Below, piece by piece: positions 1 through 7,300 of a stretch of DNA of 24,080 nucleotides (position 1 is the first letter of the stretch; each line of letters opens with the position of its first letter). Both the position numbers and the translations under genes were made by a program. This stretch comes from JAHJTW01 sp964545545 (GTDB lineage: Bacteria; Krumholzibacteriota; Krumholzibacteriia; LZORAL124-64-63). Below the pieces are notes generated by a model. The model ran no database searches, had not been told where the DNA came from, and was given only the letters and a program-made list of their open reading frames with translations. Where the stretch lies: NCBI GenBank assembly GCA_964545545.1, contig CAZJGK010000049.1, forward strand, positions 1 through 24,080, written 5' to 3'.

Positions 1-45
1 TCTCGCGTGTGAGGCGAGCGCTCTAGCCAGCTGAGCTAATCGCCC
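1..45 (-). tRNA. tRNA-Val(CAC), 5' part only, cut by the window edge
   Basis: On the minus strand this reads GGGCGAT, TA, then a D-arm beginning GCTCAGCTGG, then an anticodon arm with stem CTCGC/GCGAG and loop CTCACAC. The loop gives anticodon CAC (plus positions 9-11), which reads the valine codon GTG. The T-arm and 3' acceptor strand lie beyond position 1, so the acceptor stem cannot be checked. It lies about 25 bases behind the next tRNA on the same strand and is probably co-transcribed with it. Confidence 0.85.
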
Positions 46-70
46 CCGGCATCATCTTTCCGCTTGATTC

Positions 71-147
71 TGGTGGGCCTACCTGGACTTGAACCAGGGA
101 CCGGCCGGTTATGAGCCGGCTGCTCTAACCAACTGAGCTATAGGCCC
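71..147 (-). tRNA. tRNA with CAT anticodon (tRNA-Met elongator, or tRNA-Ile2)
   Basis: This is a complete 77-nt cloverleaf on the minus strand. Acceptor strands GGGCCTA and TAGGCCC pair perfectly and an encoded CCA follows. The anticodon stem is GCCGG/CCGGC with loop CTCATAA (anticodon at plus 111-113), and the T-loop is TTCAAGT. A CAT anticodon in a non-initiator tRNA can be elongator methionine, or isoleucine after lysidine modification of C34. The sequence alone did not let me decide. The acceptor stem is fully paired at position 1, which argues against an initiator tRNA. Confidence 0.93.
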
Positions 148-163
148 CCGAGCCGGGACGCGC

Positions 164-192
164 AAGATAACCCATGACCCAAGTACGGTCAA
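164..192 (-). promoter_or_regulatory. Sigma-70-type promoter for the tRNA pair
   Basis: On the minus strand TTGACC (plus 187-192) is separated by exactly 17 bases from TATCTT (plus 164-169). That is 5 of 6 and 4 of 6 matches to consensus. Transcription would start about ten bases before the 5' end of the CAT-anticodon tRNA at 147. It lies between the rpoD stop and the tRNA, so the tRNAs need not depend on read-through from rpoD. Confidence 0.55.
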
Positions 193-210
193 ATCCAAAC
201 CGAGGCGATA

Positions 211-1932
211 CTACACCATTTCCCCATATCCCTTGAGCTTGCGGCTGCGGCTTGGATGACGCAGCTTGCGCAGGGCTTTGGCCTCGATCTGCCGCACCCG
301 CTCCCGCGTGACCTTGAAGATGGTGCCCACTTCCTCCAGGGTGCGCGGCGTACCGTCACCCAGGCCGAAACGCAGGCGAATCACCTTCTCCTCCCGCCTG
401 GTCAAGGTGCTCAAAACTCTTTGCATCTGGTCCTTGAGCATGCTGTGGGCCGCCTGGCGTGCGGGCGAGGGAGCGCTGTCGTCCTCGATGAAATCCCCCA
501 GATTGCTGTCTTCATCCTCACCGATGGGCTGGTCGAAACTGACCGGTTCCATGCTGGCCTGCAGGACTCCCTGGACCTTTTCCAGGGGCATCTCCAGAAA
601 GACCGCCACCTCCTCGGCCTTGGGATCCCGCCCGAGTTCCTGCAACAATTGCCGTTGGGCCCGTTTGACCTTGTTGATGGCTTCGATCATATGCACCGGC
701 ACCCGGATCGTGCGTGCCTGATCGGCAATGGCTCGCGTGATGGCCTGCCGGATCCACCAGGTGGCATAGGTCGAGAACTTGTATCCCTTGCGGTAATCGA
801 ATTTCTCGACGGCGCGCATCAGGCCGCTGTTCCCTTCCTGGATCAGATCCAGGAATTCCAGGCCACGGTTGGTGTAGCGCTTGGCGATGCTGATCACCAG
901 CCTCACGTTGGCCTCGATCATCTCGCGCTGGGCGGTGTCAACCATCTGTTTGCCCAGGATGATCTCGGTCCCGAGGCGATGCAGGTCTTCACAGGACAGG
1001 CCGATCTCCCGCTCAATTTCGGCCACGCGCTTGCGCAGGTTCTTGATCACCCGGTGGGCTTCGCGGACCGAATCGTCCCCCTCCGAGTCGGTCTTCTTCT
1101 CCTTCATGGCCCCGGCCATCTCGCAGAAGGGCATCCCCGCCGCCTCTTCAGCCTGGGCCATGCGGTCCTGAAGATCTTCAACCTTGCCGTGGATCAAGAG
1201 CAACTTGTTCGCCAGCTGTTCCACCTGCTGCGGGGCCAGATTCAGATCCATGAAGCTTTCCATGATCTTCTGTTCCCGCGTCTCGACCATCTTGTTCAGA
1301 ATCGCTGCGCGGGCCGGCTTGCGGCAGGCCGCCATTTCCTTCCGGGAAGCAATGGTTTCGGCCTGCCACTTCTCGATCTTTTCCAGGCAGTTCAGAATCC
1401 GCTTGGATTCCTTCTTGGCCGAAAGGTGAACGTTCCAGGTGCTGGTATCATGCTGGATGACCTCGTCCACATGCACGGCCTCGTTCTGCAAATGGGCCGC
1501 GGTCTGCCTCAACTCGTTCAAGGCATGCCGGCAACGCAGGGTCGCCTGGATGATGGCGATGCGGCCGTCTTCCATGCGCCGAGCCAGATTCACCTCGCCC
1601 TGGCGGGTCAGAAGAGGCACGCGCCCCATTTCCCGCAGGTACATGCGCACCGGGTCATCGTACTTGACATTGGTGCGAACCACCTTGCGCGCGGCGGCCG
1701 CCTTCTTCTTCTCCTTGTTCTTGCGCCGGGACATTTTCTGCTGGGCTTCGTCCTCACTGTCGTAGTAGTCGATCTGGAGTTCGCCCAGTTTTTCGTAGAT
1801 GCGATCGAAAGCCTGCACGTCGATCCCGTCATCGAGCAGGTCGTTTATCTCCTCATGGAGAATGTACCCACCCTTGGCCGTGGCGACTTTGCGGATTTTC
1901 TCGATGATGGCTTCGAATTTTTCTTTATCCAT
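211..1932 (-). CDS. rpoD: Primary RNA polymerase sigma factor RpoD (sigma-70)
   Basis: This housekeeping sigma factor directs core RNA polymerase to -35/-10 promoters. The 573 residues show all group-1 regions. Region 1.1 is at the N-terminus (about residues 1-60). Region 1.2 contains DDPVRMYLREMG, followed by a charged non-conserved insert. Region 2 contains NLRLV-like NVRLVISIAKRY, DLIQEGNSGLM and the -10 recognition segment KFSTYATWWIRQAITRA. Region 3 follows, and region 4.2 ends with TLEEVGTIFKVTRERVRQIE. The presence of region 1.1 and the length mark it as the primary sigma rather than an alternative one. The ATG has TAAGG about 8 bases upstream. It lies 24 bases downstream of dnaG and is probably co-transcribed with it. 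The region 2 motif has Ser where many homologues have Ile (QEGNSGLM), a minor variation. Confidence 0.97.
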   Translation of the reverse strand: MDKEKFEAIIEKIRKVATAKGGYILHEEINDLLDDGIDVQAFDRIYEKLGELQIDYYDSEDEAQQKMSRRKNKEKKKAAAARKVVRTNVKYDDPVRMYLREMGRVPLLTRQGEVNLARRMEDGRIAIIQATLRCRHALNELRQTAAHLQNEAVHVDEVIQHDTSTWNVHLSAKKESKRILNCLEKIEKWQAETIASRKEMAACRKPARAAILNKMVETREQKIMESFMDLNLAPQQVEQLANKLLLIHGKVEDLQDRMAQAEEAAGMPFCEMAGAMKEKKTDSEGDDSVREAHRVIKNLRKRVAEIEREIGLSCEDLHRLGTEIILGKQMVDTAQREMIEANVRLVISIAKRYTNRGLEFLDLIQEGNSGLMRAVEKFDYRKGYKFSTYATWWIRQAITRAIADQARTIRVPVHMIEAINKVKRAQRQLLQELGRDPKAEEVAVFLEMPLEKVQGVLQASMEPVSFDQPIGEDEDSNLGDFIEDDSAPSPARQAAHSMLKDQMQRVLSTLTRREEKVIRLRFGLGDGTPRTLEEVGTIFKVTRERVRQIEAKALRKLRHPSRSRKLKGYGEMV

Positions 1933-1956
1933 GTTCTAGCCTTACCCCCAGATGGT

Positions 1957-3726
1957 TCAGCTCGAGTGGGTCTTGCTGTTTTGCTGCAAACGTTCGAGAC
2001 AGTCCCTCGTAATTCTCACAAAATCCGTTCCCTGCGGCCGCTCAGGTTGATCGACCAGGCGGCTGATAAAAGCCCGATAATCGTTGTCGCCCACCAGATT
2101 CCAGCGCCCGAGAACAAAATCCCGCAAAGAAGCGGCCTCCCCGGCCGCCCTGGCGACCAACCAGGCCGATATCTCGGCGGCCAAGGTCCGCGCAGCCCCG
2201 GAAACAAATTCCATGTCCGCGCCTGCCGGGCCGAAGAGTTCGGCGGCACGCCCGCTGGTGTCCATGAGCACGTGGGCGAACAGGTCCGTTTCGATGGCGG
2301 CGGTGTTGATCCGCGCCAGGGGTCTTACCCGTGGCGAACGGCCCTTGTTCCCGCTTCCCTCACCCGCACCAGCCGAATCCTTGGCCCCGTCGGAGACGGC
2401 GCCACCGCTCCGTTCGCGCTTGCCGTGCCCAACAGGAGTCCCCGCTGCCTCCTGGCTTACCATGGTTCGCAACAGATCGATACTCAACGCGAAAACATCC
2501 GCGGTCTCCTGCAGGATATACTCGCGGCGCAGGGCATCAGGGATGTTCCCGACCGTGGAAAGAATCCGTTTGACGGCGCGTTCCTTCACCATGCGGTCCT
2601 CCCACTGGGGAGCCACCAGTTCACGCATGTATCCCACGAAACCGGGGGCCTCCTTCAGAACGGCATCAATCCCCGCTTTCCCCTGGGCCATGACCACATC
2701 CGCCGGGTCCATGCCGAGAGGCAGGGAGGCAATCCTGGGGTCGAGGCCCGCGCGCAGAGCAATATCGGCGGAACGCACGGCGGCTTGGCGGCCGGCCTTG
2801 TCCCCGTCGAACAGCAGATGGACCACCGGCGCGCCGCGTCGGACCAAACGCGCTTGTTGGGGTGTAAAAGCCGTCCCGCAGGTCGCCACCACGTTGTTGA
2901 AACCGGCCTGCGCCATGGCGATCAAATCCAGGTACCCCTCCACCAGGATCGCCGTCTTCTCCCTGGCCACCGCCATACGAGAGAAATCGAAGCCATACAA
3001 GAGGTTTCCCTTGGTGAAGTAGGGATTGTCGGCCGAGTTGAGGTATTTTGGCTCGCCTTGGCCAAGCACCCGGCCACCAAATCCCGCCACCTGCCGGGAA
3101 ATACTCTTGATGGGGAATATAATCCGGCTGCGGAAATAGGCAAACGGAGCCTCCTGGTTCTTCTGCCGCAACAGATCCGCCCGCAGCGCCAATTCCTGAT
3201 CAATGCCTTCGGCGTCAAGTTGCCGCATCAACCAGGTTGAACTGGCAGGGGCCCAACCCACATCGAAATCCCGCAGGAATTTTTCCGTAAACCCGCGCTC
3301 GGCAAGATAGGCCCGCGCCTGACGTCCTGCGGCTTCTTCCCACAGGGCCTTTTTCCAGATATTGACCGCCGCGGCATTGGCGCGGTGAAAGGCGCGACGC
3401 TCTCCTTCGGATTCATCATCCTTGAGCCAATCCGATAGATCGATATCCAGGGGGCGGGCCAAAATCTCCACGGCCTCGGGAAAAGTCACCCCCTCGACTT
3501 CCATCACGAAAGAGATGACATCGCCCCCGGCTCCACAACCGAAGCAATGGAAGCGGTTCCTGGCGGGAGTCACGATGAAGCTGGGGGTTTTTTCCTTGTG
3601 AAAAGGGCACAGCCCTTTGAAGACGGCCCCGGCCGACTTGAGATCCACATGCCGACGCACGACCTCCACGATGTCGGTCTCGTCTTTGACACGGGCAATG
3701 ATGTCCGGCGAAAAAACAGGTGCCAT
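1957..3726 (-). CDS. dnaG: DNA primase DnaG
   Basis: DnaG makes RNA primers at the replication fork and works with the replicative helicase. In this 589-residue protein the N-terminal CHC2 zinc-binding domain is clear: C40, H43, C61 and C64 in CPFHKEKTPSF and CFGCGAGGD. The catalytic core with its Toprim fold follows, with the acidic residues E263 (VEGYLDL) and D307/D309 (LFDGDKAG). A linker rich in Gly, Ser and Lys (about residues 430-470) separates this from the C-terminal helicase-binding region, which is the least conserved part. The length is normal for the family. It precedes rpoD as in the macromolecular-synthesis operon of many bacteria, but rpsU is not directly upstream. The start ATG has AGGTCG a few bases before it. 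Confidence 0.97.
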   Translation of the reverse strand: MAPVFSPDIIARVKDETDIVEVVRRHVDLKSAGAVFKGLCPFHKEKTPSFIVTPARNRFHCFGCGAGGDVISFVMEVEGVTFPEAVEILARPLDIDLSDWLKDDESEGERRAFHRANAAAVNIWKKALWEEAAGRQARAYLAERGFTEKFLRDFDVGWAPASSTWLMRQLDAEGIDQELALRADLLRQKNQEAPFAYFRSRIIFPIKSISRQVAGFGGRVLGQGEPKYLNSADNPYFTKGNLLYGFDFSRMAVAREKTAILVEGYLDLIAMAQAGFNNVVATCGTAFTPQQARLVRRGAPVVHLLFDGDKAGRQAAVRSADIALRAGLDPRIASLPLGMDPADVVMAQGKAGIDAVLKEAPGFVGYMRELVAPQWEDRMVKERAVKRILSTVGNIPDALRREYILQETADVFALSIDLLRTMVSQEAAGTPVGHGKRERSGGAVSDGAKDSAGAGEGSGNKGRSPRVRPLARINTAAIETDLFAHVLMDTSGRAAELFGPAGADMEFVSGAARTLAAEISAWLVARAAGEAASLRDFVLGRWNLVGDNDYRAFISRLVDQPERPQGTDFVRITRDCLERLQQNSKTHSS

Positions 3727-3803
3727 ATTCGACCTGGACCCGGGCCTTCTGTTTTTTTTCCGTACGGGCGAACGACTGGAGACTTATAAAATAGAGCCAA
3801 GGA

Positions 3804-3836
3804 GGGGCCGACCGCAAGGTGCCGCCCCAATTTTTT
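3804..3836 (+). terminator. Terminator-like hairpin in the dnaG leader, plus-strand orientation
   Basis: GGGGC (3804-3808) pairs with GCCCC (3824-3828), with further pairing of ACC and GGT inside the loop. AATTTTTT follows on the plus strand. This is the form of a Rho-independent terminator, but no gene on the plus strand ends nearby. It may stop antisense transcription, or it may act as a stem-loop in the dnaG leader on the other strand. Confidence 0.35.
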
Positions 3837-3842
3837 GCGCCA

Positions 3843-3870
3843 ATGATAGTGAAAATCAATAGCTTACCAA
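3843..3870 (-). promoter_or_regulatory. Candidate promoter of the dnaG-rpoD operon
   Basis: On the minus strand TTGGTA (plus 3865-3870) and TATCAT (plus 3843-3848) are 16 bases apart. They match the sigma-70 consensus at 4 of 6 and 5 of 6 positions. This would give a leader of about 110 nt before dnaG. A second, weaker candidate closer to the gene is TATTTT/TTATAA around plus 3785-3793. Seen by eye only. Confidence 0.4.
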
Positions 3871-3947
3871 AATTAACCTTGTTCCACCCCCTCTCCTGAG
3901 ACCCGTGATTCCCTTCAGGAAAAGACATAAGATGAAATGTGAACCCC

Positions 3948-3986
3948 GCAGGAAAGTTGAGCAGGTTCGATTCCCTGCGTTCCTGC
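3948..3986. repeat. Nested inverted repeat (two-tier hairpin)
   Basis: The outer arms GCAGGAA (3948-3954) and TTCCTGC (3980-3986) enclose inner arms GCAGG (3961-3965) and CCTGC (3974-3978), with an 8-base loop. The central GGTTCGATTCC resembles a tRNA T-arm, but there is no acceptor stem, CCA or anticodon arm around it, so it is not a tRNA. It may be an RNA structure or a protein-binding site. Confidence 0.5.
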
Positions 3987-4187
3987 TAGATGTTTGCCGG
4001 TTCGGCCCCGCGCCGAGGACTGTGTCATGGCGCTCGGGCAATACAAGCGAAGAAGCGATTATCGCCTTGCAATTTCAGATTCACATATTTTGGATTTAAT
4101 TATCTAATTATTCTTTAACTTTCTGTCCAACACCATTGTCCGCCGCAAGACCCCCAAACCGGGATGTTAATTATTGTGGGGAGGGGT

Positions 4188-4235
4188 ATGAACGTAAGGC
4201 CGCAAAAGAGTATTCAGGGTGCCCATGCGACATGA
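4188..4235 (+). CDS. Possible 15-residue leader peptide upstream of the cytochrome operon
   Basis: An ATG at 4188 directly follows the G-rich stretch GGGGAGGGGT and opens a 15-codon frame ending at TGA 4233-4235. The spacing between the G-run and ATG is tight (1-4 bases). The peptide has no recognisable motif. It may be chance in a GC-rich leader. It is listed only because the Shine-Dalgarno-like sequence is strong and it lies about 110 bases before the cytochrome gene. Confidence 0.15.
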   Translation: MNVRPQKSIQGAHAT

Positions 4236-4349
4236 CTTCCTATCCGGGTCTGGCCCTGCTTTTGGGGTTGCCTACTCCCACCTTCATCCCCGAATCTTCC
4301 CGCAAGCCGTCGATCATTCTGATCAGTGTTTGCAGCAAGGAGACCGATG

Positions 4350-5678
4350 ATGAAACGACCCCTGATCACTGCCTGCATCCTTACCTTTTTGTTGGCGGGG
4401 GCCACTCAGGCTGCCCAGGAAAGCTTGGCCGGAAAATGCATGACCTGCCACAAGGAAAAGACCAGCGGCATCTACTACCAGTGGTACAAGAGCGAACACG
4501 CCAAACACAACGTGACCTGTCTTGACTGCCACCAGGCGACCGAGGGCGAGCCCGACGCCTTCACTCACGAAGGTGCACTGATCGCCACCCTAGTCACCCC
4601 CAAGGACTGCGGAACCTGCCACCAGAAGCAGACCATGGAGGTGATGGCCTCCTACCACGCCACCGCCGGGGAAATTCTCGAATCCAATGACGCCTACCTC
4701 GCCCACGCCGCCGGGGGAGCTCCGGTGGCCATCGCCGGCTGTGAAAACTGCCATGGCTGCAAGGTCAAGATCGACCCCAACAGCCCCAACAAATTGTCCC
4801 GCCTCAGCTGGCCCAACAGCGGCATCGGGCGCATCAACCCCGACGGCAGCAAGGGCTCCTGCACGGCCTGCCACACACGCCACGCCTTCAGCGTCAAGCA
4901 GGCCAGACAACCCGAGGCCTGCGCCAAGTGTCACCTCGGCCCGGATCATCCCCAGAAGGAAATCTATGCCGAGTCCAAGCACGGCAACGCCTACTACACG
5001 CATAAGGACGAAATGAACCTGGATGCCGAACCCTGGGTGGTGGGGCTGGATTATTTCGAGGCCCCCACGTGCGCCACCTGCCACATGTCCGCAACTCCTC
5101 AGCAGGCCGTGACCCATGACGTGGGCCAGCGCATCAGCTGGACCCTGCGCCCACCCGTCTCCAAGACCAAGCCCGACTGGCAGGTCAAGCGCAAGAACAT
5201 GCAGGACGTGTGCATCAATTGCCACAGCCAGGATTTCGTGGATGGCCACTACGCCCAGTTCGACGGAGTCGTCAACCTCTACAACGAGAAGTTCGCCAAG
5301 CCCGGACTGATGCTCTACCAGAAGGCGAAGGAACTCAAACTCGGCGAAAACCAGGCGGCCTTCTCCAACAAATACGAGTGGACATGGTGGGAGATCTGGC
5401 ACCACGAAGGCCGGCGTGCGCGCCAAGGCGCCGCCATGATGGGGCCGGATTATACCTGGTGGCACGGCATTTACGAAGTGGCCCAGCATTTCTATTTCAC
5501 GTACATCCCCGAGTTGCGGGAGCTTAACAACCCCGAGCTCGACAAGATGATCGACGAGGTCCTGAGCGATCCCTATCACCAGTGGCTGAACCGTCCCACA
5601 GCGGACATCAAGGCCGACATCAAATCGGGCAAGATGGCCGAAATGTACGACGGCTTCTACCAGGTCATGACCAAGTAA
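4350..5678 (+). CDS. Octaheme cytochrome c of the hydroxylamine oxidoreductase (HAO) family
   Basis: This is an exported periplasmic multiheme enzyme with a signal peptide ending near ATQAAQ (about residues 1-22). Eight CXXCH heme sites occur at residues 30, 57, 87, 131, 171, 191, 241 and 288. The fourth (CENCHGC) would be the catalytic heme by HAO family order. HAO hallmarks follow: GIGRINPDGSKGSCTACH, THDVGQRISWTLRPPVS, and the C-terminal WWEIWHHEGRRAR and MMGPDYTWWHGIYEV segments. Family members oxidise hydroxylamine in nitrifiers, or reduce nitrite or hydroxylamine in anaerobes (HaoA of Campylobacterota). The direction cannot be read directly. Pairing with a NapC-like quinol dehydrogenase and absence of ammonia-oxidation genes favour reduction. 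Whether the tyrosine that cross-links heme P460 is present needs alignment. AAGGAG lies 7 bases before ATG 4350; ATG 4347 is the alternative start. The next gene starts 11 bases downstream. Confidence 0.9.
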   Translation: MKRPLITACILTFLLAGATQAAQESLAGKCMTCHKEKTSGIYYQWYKSEHAKHNVTCLDCHQATEGEPDAFTHEGALIATLVTPKDCGTCHQKQTMEVMASYHATAGEILESNDAYLAHAAGGAPVAIAGCENCHGCKVKIDPNSPNKLSRLSWPNSGIGRINPDGSKGSCTACHTRHAFSVKQARQPEACAKCHLGPDHPQKEIYAESKHGNAYYTHKDEMNLDAEPWVVGLDYFEAPTCATCHMSATPQQAVTHDVGQRISWTLRPPVSKTKPDWQVKRKNMQDVCINCHSQDFVDGHYAQFDGVVNLYNEKFAKPGLMLYQKAKELKLGENQAAFSNKYEWTWWEIWHHEGRRARQGAAMMGPDYTWWHGIYEVAQHFYFTYIPELRELNNPELDKMIDEVLSDPYHQWLNRPTADIKADIKSGKMAEMYDGFYQVMTK

Positions 5679-5689
5679 GGGGATAAGCG

Positions 5690-7225
5690 ATGAAGCGTTT
5701 CCAACTCTTCATCCGCGGGATCTCGACCAACTGGACCGGGACGGTGGGGGTAGCCTTGACGACCTCCGCCTTCCTGCTCTTCTTGTGCTTCGAGTTGTTG
5801 CGGATCGTGGGGATCTTGACCAACGCCTATGTGGGGCTCATCAGCTACATGGCCCTGCCCGCCGTCTTCATGCTGGGTCTGGTGTTGGTCCCGCTGGGGT
5901 GGTGGCAGTACCGTCGCGCCACGGGCCGTTCGACCTCCGAGTTGCTCACCAGGCGATTTCCCGATGACATGACTAGGCCCAAGCGTATCGGATCTTCCCT
6001 GCTGGCCACCTTCGTCCTGCTGACCGTGATCAACATCCTGTTCCTGGGCGTGGGCGGCGCGCGCATGCTGCATTTCATGGACTCGCCGAAGTTCTGCGGC
6101 ACGGCGTGTCATCAGGTCATGGAGCCGGAATGGGTCGCCTACCAGAATTCACCGCACGCCCGTGTCAAGTGCGTGGAATGCCACGTCGGCGAAGGCCCAG
6201 AAGCCCTGATCAACGCCAAGCTCAACGGCTTGTGGCAGGTTGTCTCGGCCACCTTCAACCTCTACGAGCGCCCCATCCCCACGCCGGTGCACCAACTGCG
6301 CCCGGCCCGGGAAACATGTGAGAATTGCCACTGGCCGGAGAAATTCTACGGTGATCGCATCAAGACCTATACCCGCTTTGCCTCCGACGAGCATTCCACC
6401 GCCAGGCACACGACCTTGTCCCTGAAAATCGGTTCTGGCACCGGAGAAGAAGCCGGCACCATCCATTGGCACATCGCGGCAACCAACTCGGTCCGCTATC
6501 AGGCCAGAGACGAGCAGCGCCTGGTCATGGACTGGGCCGAGGTCCGCAAGGGCGACATCTATCATCGGTACCGCAACCGCAATCCCGCCATCGGACCCGT
6601 GTCCACATATGGCGAGGTCCGAACCATGGACTGTGTGGACTGCCACAACCGGGCCACCCACATTTATGATGATCCCGCAGAAGCCGTGGACCGGGCCCTG
6701 GCCCTGAACCGGGTCGACACCGCCCTGCCCTACGCCCGCAAGGTTGCCTTGAAGGCACTGACGGGGCACTACGGCAACACCAAGCAGGCTGGTCTGCAGG
6801 GAATCGCCGCTGGTGTGCGGGGGCACTACCTGCGCGGCGGAGGGGCCGCTGCCGGCATGCCCCGCCAGGTGGACCAGATGGTAAAAGCCCTGCAGGACAT
6901 CTACGCCCGCAACATCTTTCCGTTCATGAACGTGGGCTGGAACAGCTATCCCACCCACCTCGGACACCGGGCCGGGGCCGGCTGCTTCCGCTGTCACAAC
7001 CGGGACATGGTGGACGATCAGGGGCAGACCATCCCCTACGACTGCACACTCTGCCATTCCATCCTGGCCATGGACAGTCCCATGAAATTCGAGTTTCTGC
7101 TGCCGGTCGGCAAGAATGATCCCGACCGGAAGATGCACCAGTATTTGAGGCGGGAGTATCTTGGCGCCCAGGCTGACGAATTCGCCGATGCTCCTGATAC
7201 TGGTCAGGCCAGTCCGGCGCCCTGA
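5690..7225 (+). CDS. NapC/NirT/NrfH-type membrane-anchored multiheme cytochrome c, six hemes
   Basis: Probably takes electrons from membrane quinol and passes them to the octaheme cytochrome encoded just upstream. The N-terminus has two predicted membrane helices (about residues 19-41 and 48-72) and a third (about 101-123) directly before the heme domain, which would face the periplasm. The first heme site is CGTACH (C136, C140, H141), a CX3CH variant followed by M144, comparable to the Met near the first heme in NrfH. Five CXXCH sites follow at C161, C210, C315, C432 and C452. The segment SPHARVKCVECHVGEGP is typical of NapC/NirT proteins. Its 511 residues greatly exceed the roughly 200 of a tetraheme NapC/NrfH; the extra length is the helix pair and a large C-terminal part with two more hemes. 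The 11-base gap after the HAO-like gene and a good AGGGGA site indicate one operon. Confidence 0.88.
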   Translation: MKRFQLFIRGISTNWTGTVGVALTTSAFLLFLCFELLRIVGILTNAYVGLISYMALPAVFMLGLVLVPLGWWQYRRATGRSTSELLTRRFPDDMTRPKRIGSSLLATFVLLTVINILFLGVGGARMLHFMDSPKFCGTACHQVMEPEWVAYQNSPHARVKCVECHVGEGPEALINAKLNGLWQVVSATFNLYERPIPTPVHQLRPARETCENCHWPEKFYGDRIKTYTRFASDEHSTARHTTLSLKIGSGTGEEAGTIHWHIAATNSVRYQARDEQRLVMDWAEVRKGDIYHRYRNRNPAIGPVSTYGEVRTMDCVDCHNRATHIYDDPAEAVDRALALNRVDTALPYARKVALKALTGHYGNTKQAGLQGIAAGVRGHYLRGGGAAAGMPRQVDQMVKALQDIYARNIFPFMNVGWNSYPTHLGHRAGAGCFRCHNRDMVDDQGQTIPYDCTLCHSILAMDSPMKFEFLLPVGKNDPDRKMHQYLRREYLGAQADEFADAPDTGQASPAP

Positions 7226-7249
7226 ACGCACTTCCTCCAACCCCATAAA

Positions 7250-7280
7250 AAAACCCCCGGCGCTTAAAGCCGGGGGTTTT
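7250..7280. terminator. Bidirectional Rho-independent terminator between convergent genes
   Basis: A perfect 12-bp inverted repeat, AAAACCCCCGGC (7250-7261) and GCCGGGGGTTTT (7269-7280), has a 7-base loop. The A-run before and the T-run after make it work in both directions. It ends the cytochrome operon (stop at 7225) and the convergent porin-like gene (stop at 7301). Confidence 0.92.
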
Positions 7281-7300
7281 CTTGACTGCGAAAAACGATT

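Larger units (their letters stand above)
3727..4349. other. Divergent intergenic region between dnaG and the HAO-like cytochrome
   Basis: About 620 bases with no convincing protein gene. It holds the dnaG leader and promoter candidate, a terminator-like hairpin reading on the plus strand (3804-3836), and a nested inverted repeat (3948-3986). There is also an AT-rich block (about 4080-4125) with TAATTA repeated around a 2-base spacer. A very short ORF (4188-4235) sits behind a G-rich ribosome-binding-like stretch. The promoter of the cytochrome operon must lie here, but I could not find a good -35/-10 pair, sigma-54 site or FNR-type TTGAT-N4-ATCAA box by eye. Confidence 0.7.

Noticed and set aside
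256..3240. A 994-codon open frame on the plus strand across rpoD and dnaG
   Set aside because: It lies fully antisense to two well-recognised genes. Its protein has no domain and is rich in His, Leu, Gly and Pro, as expected from the antisense frame of GC-rich codons.
3961..3978. A tRNA-like T-arm (GGTTCGATTCC) suggesting a tRNA or tmRNA end
   Set aside because: No acceptor pairing, no CCA, no anticodon arm, and the loop is 8 bases when the stem is fully paired. Treated as part of a nested inverted repeat.
4188..4235. A cyclic-di-GMP or other known riboswitch around the G-rich leader
   Set aside because: I could not match conserved core sequences of known riboswitch classes by eye.
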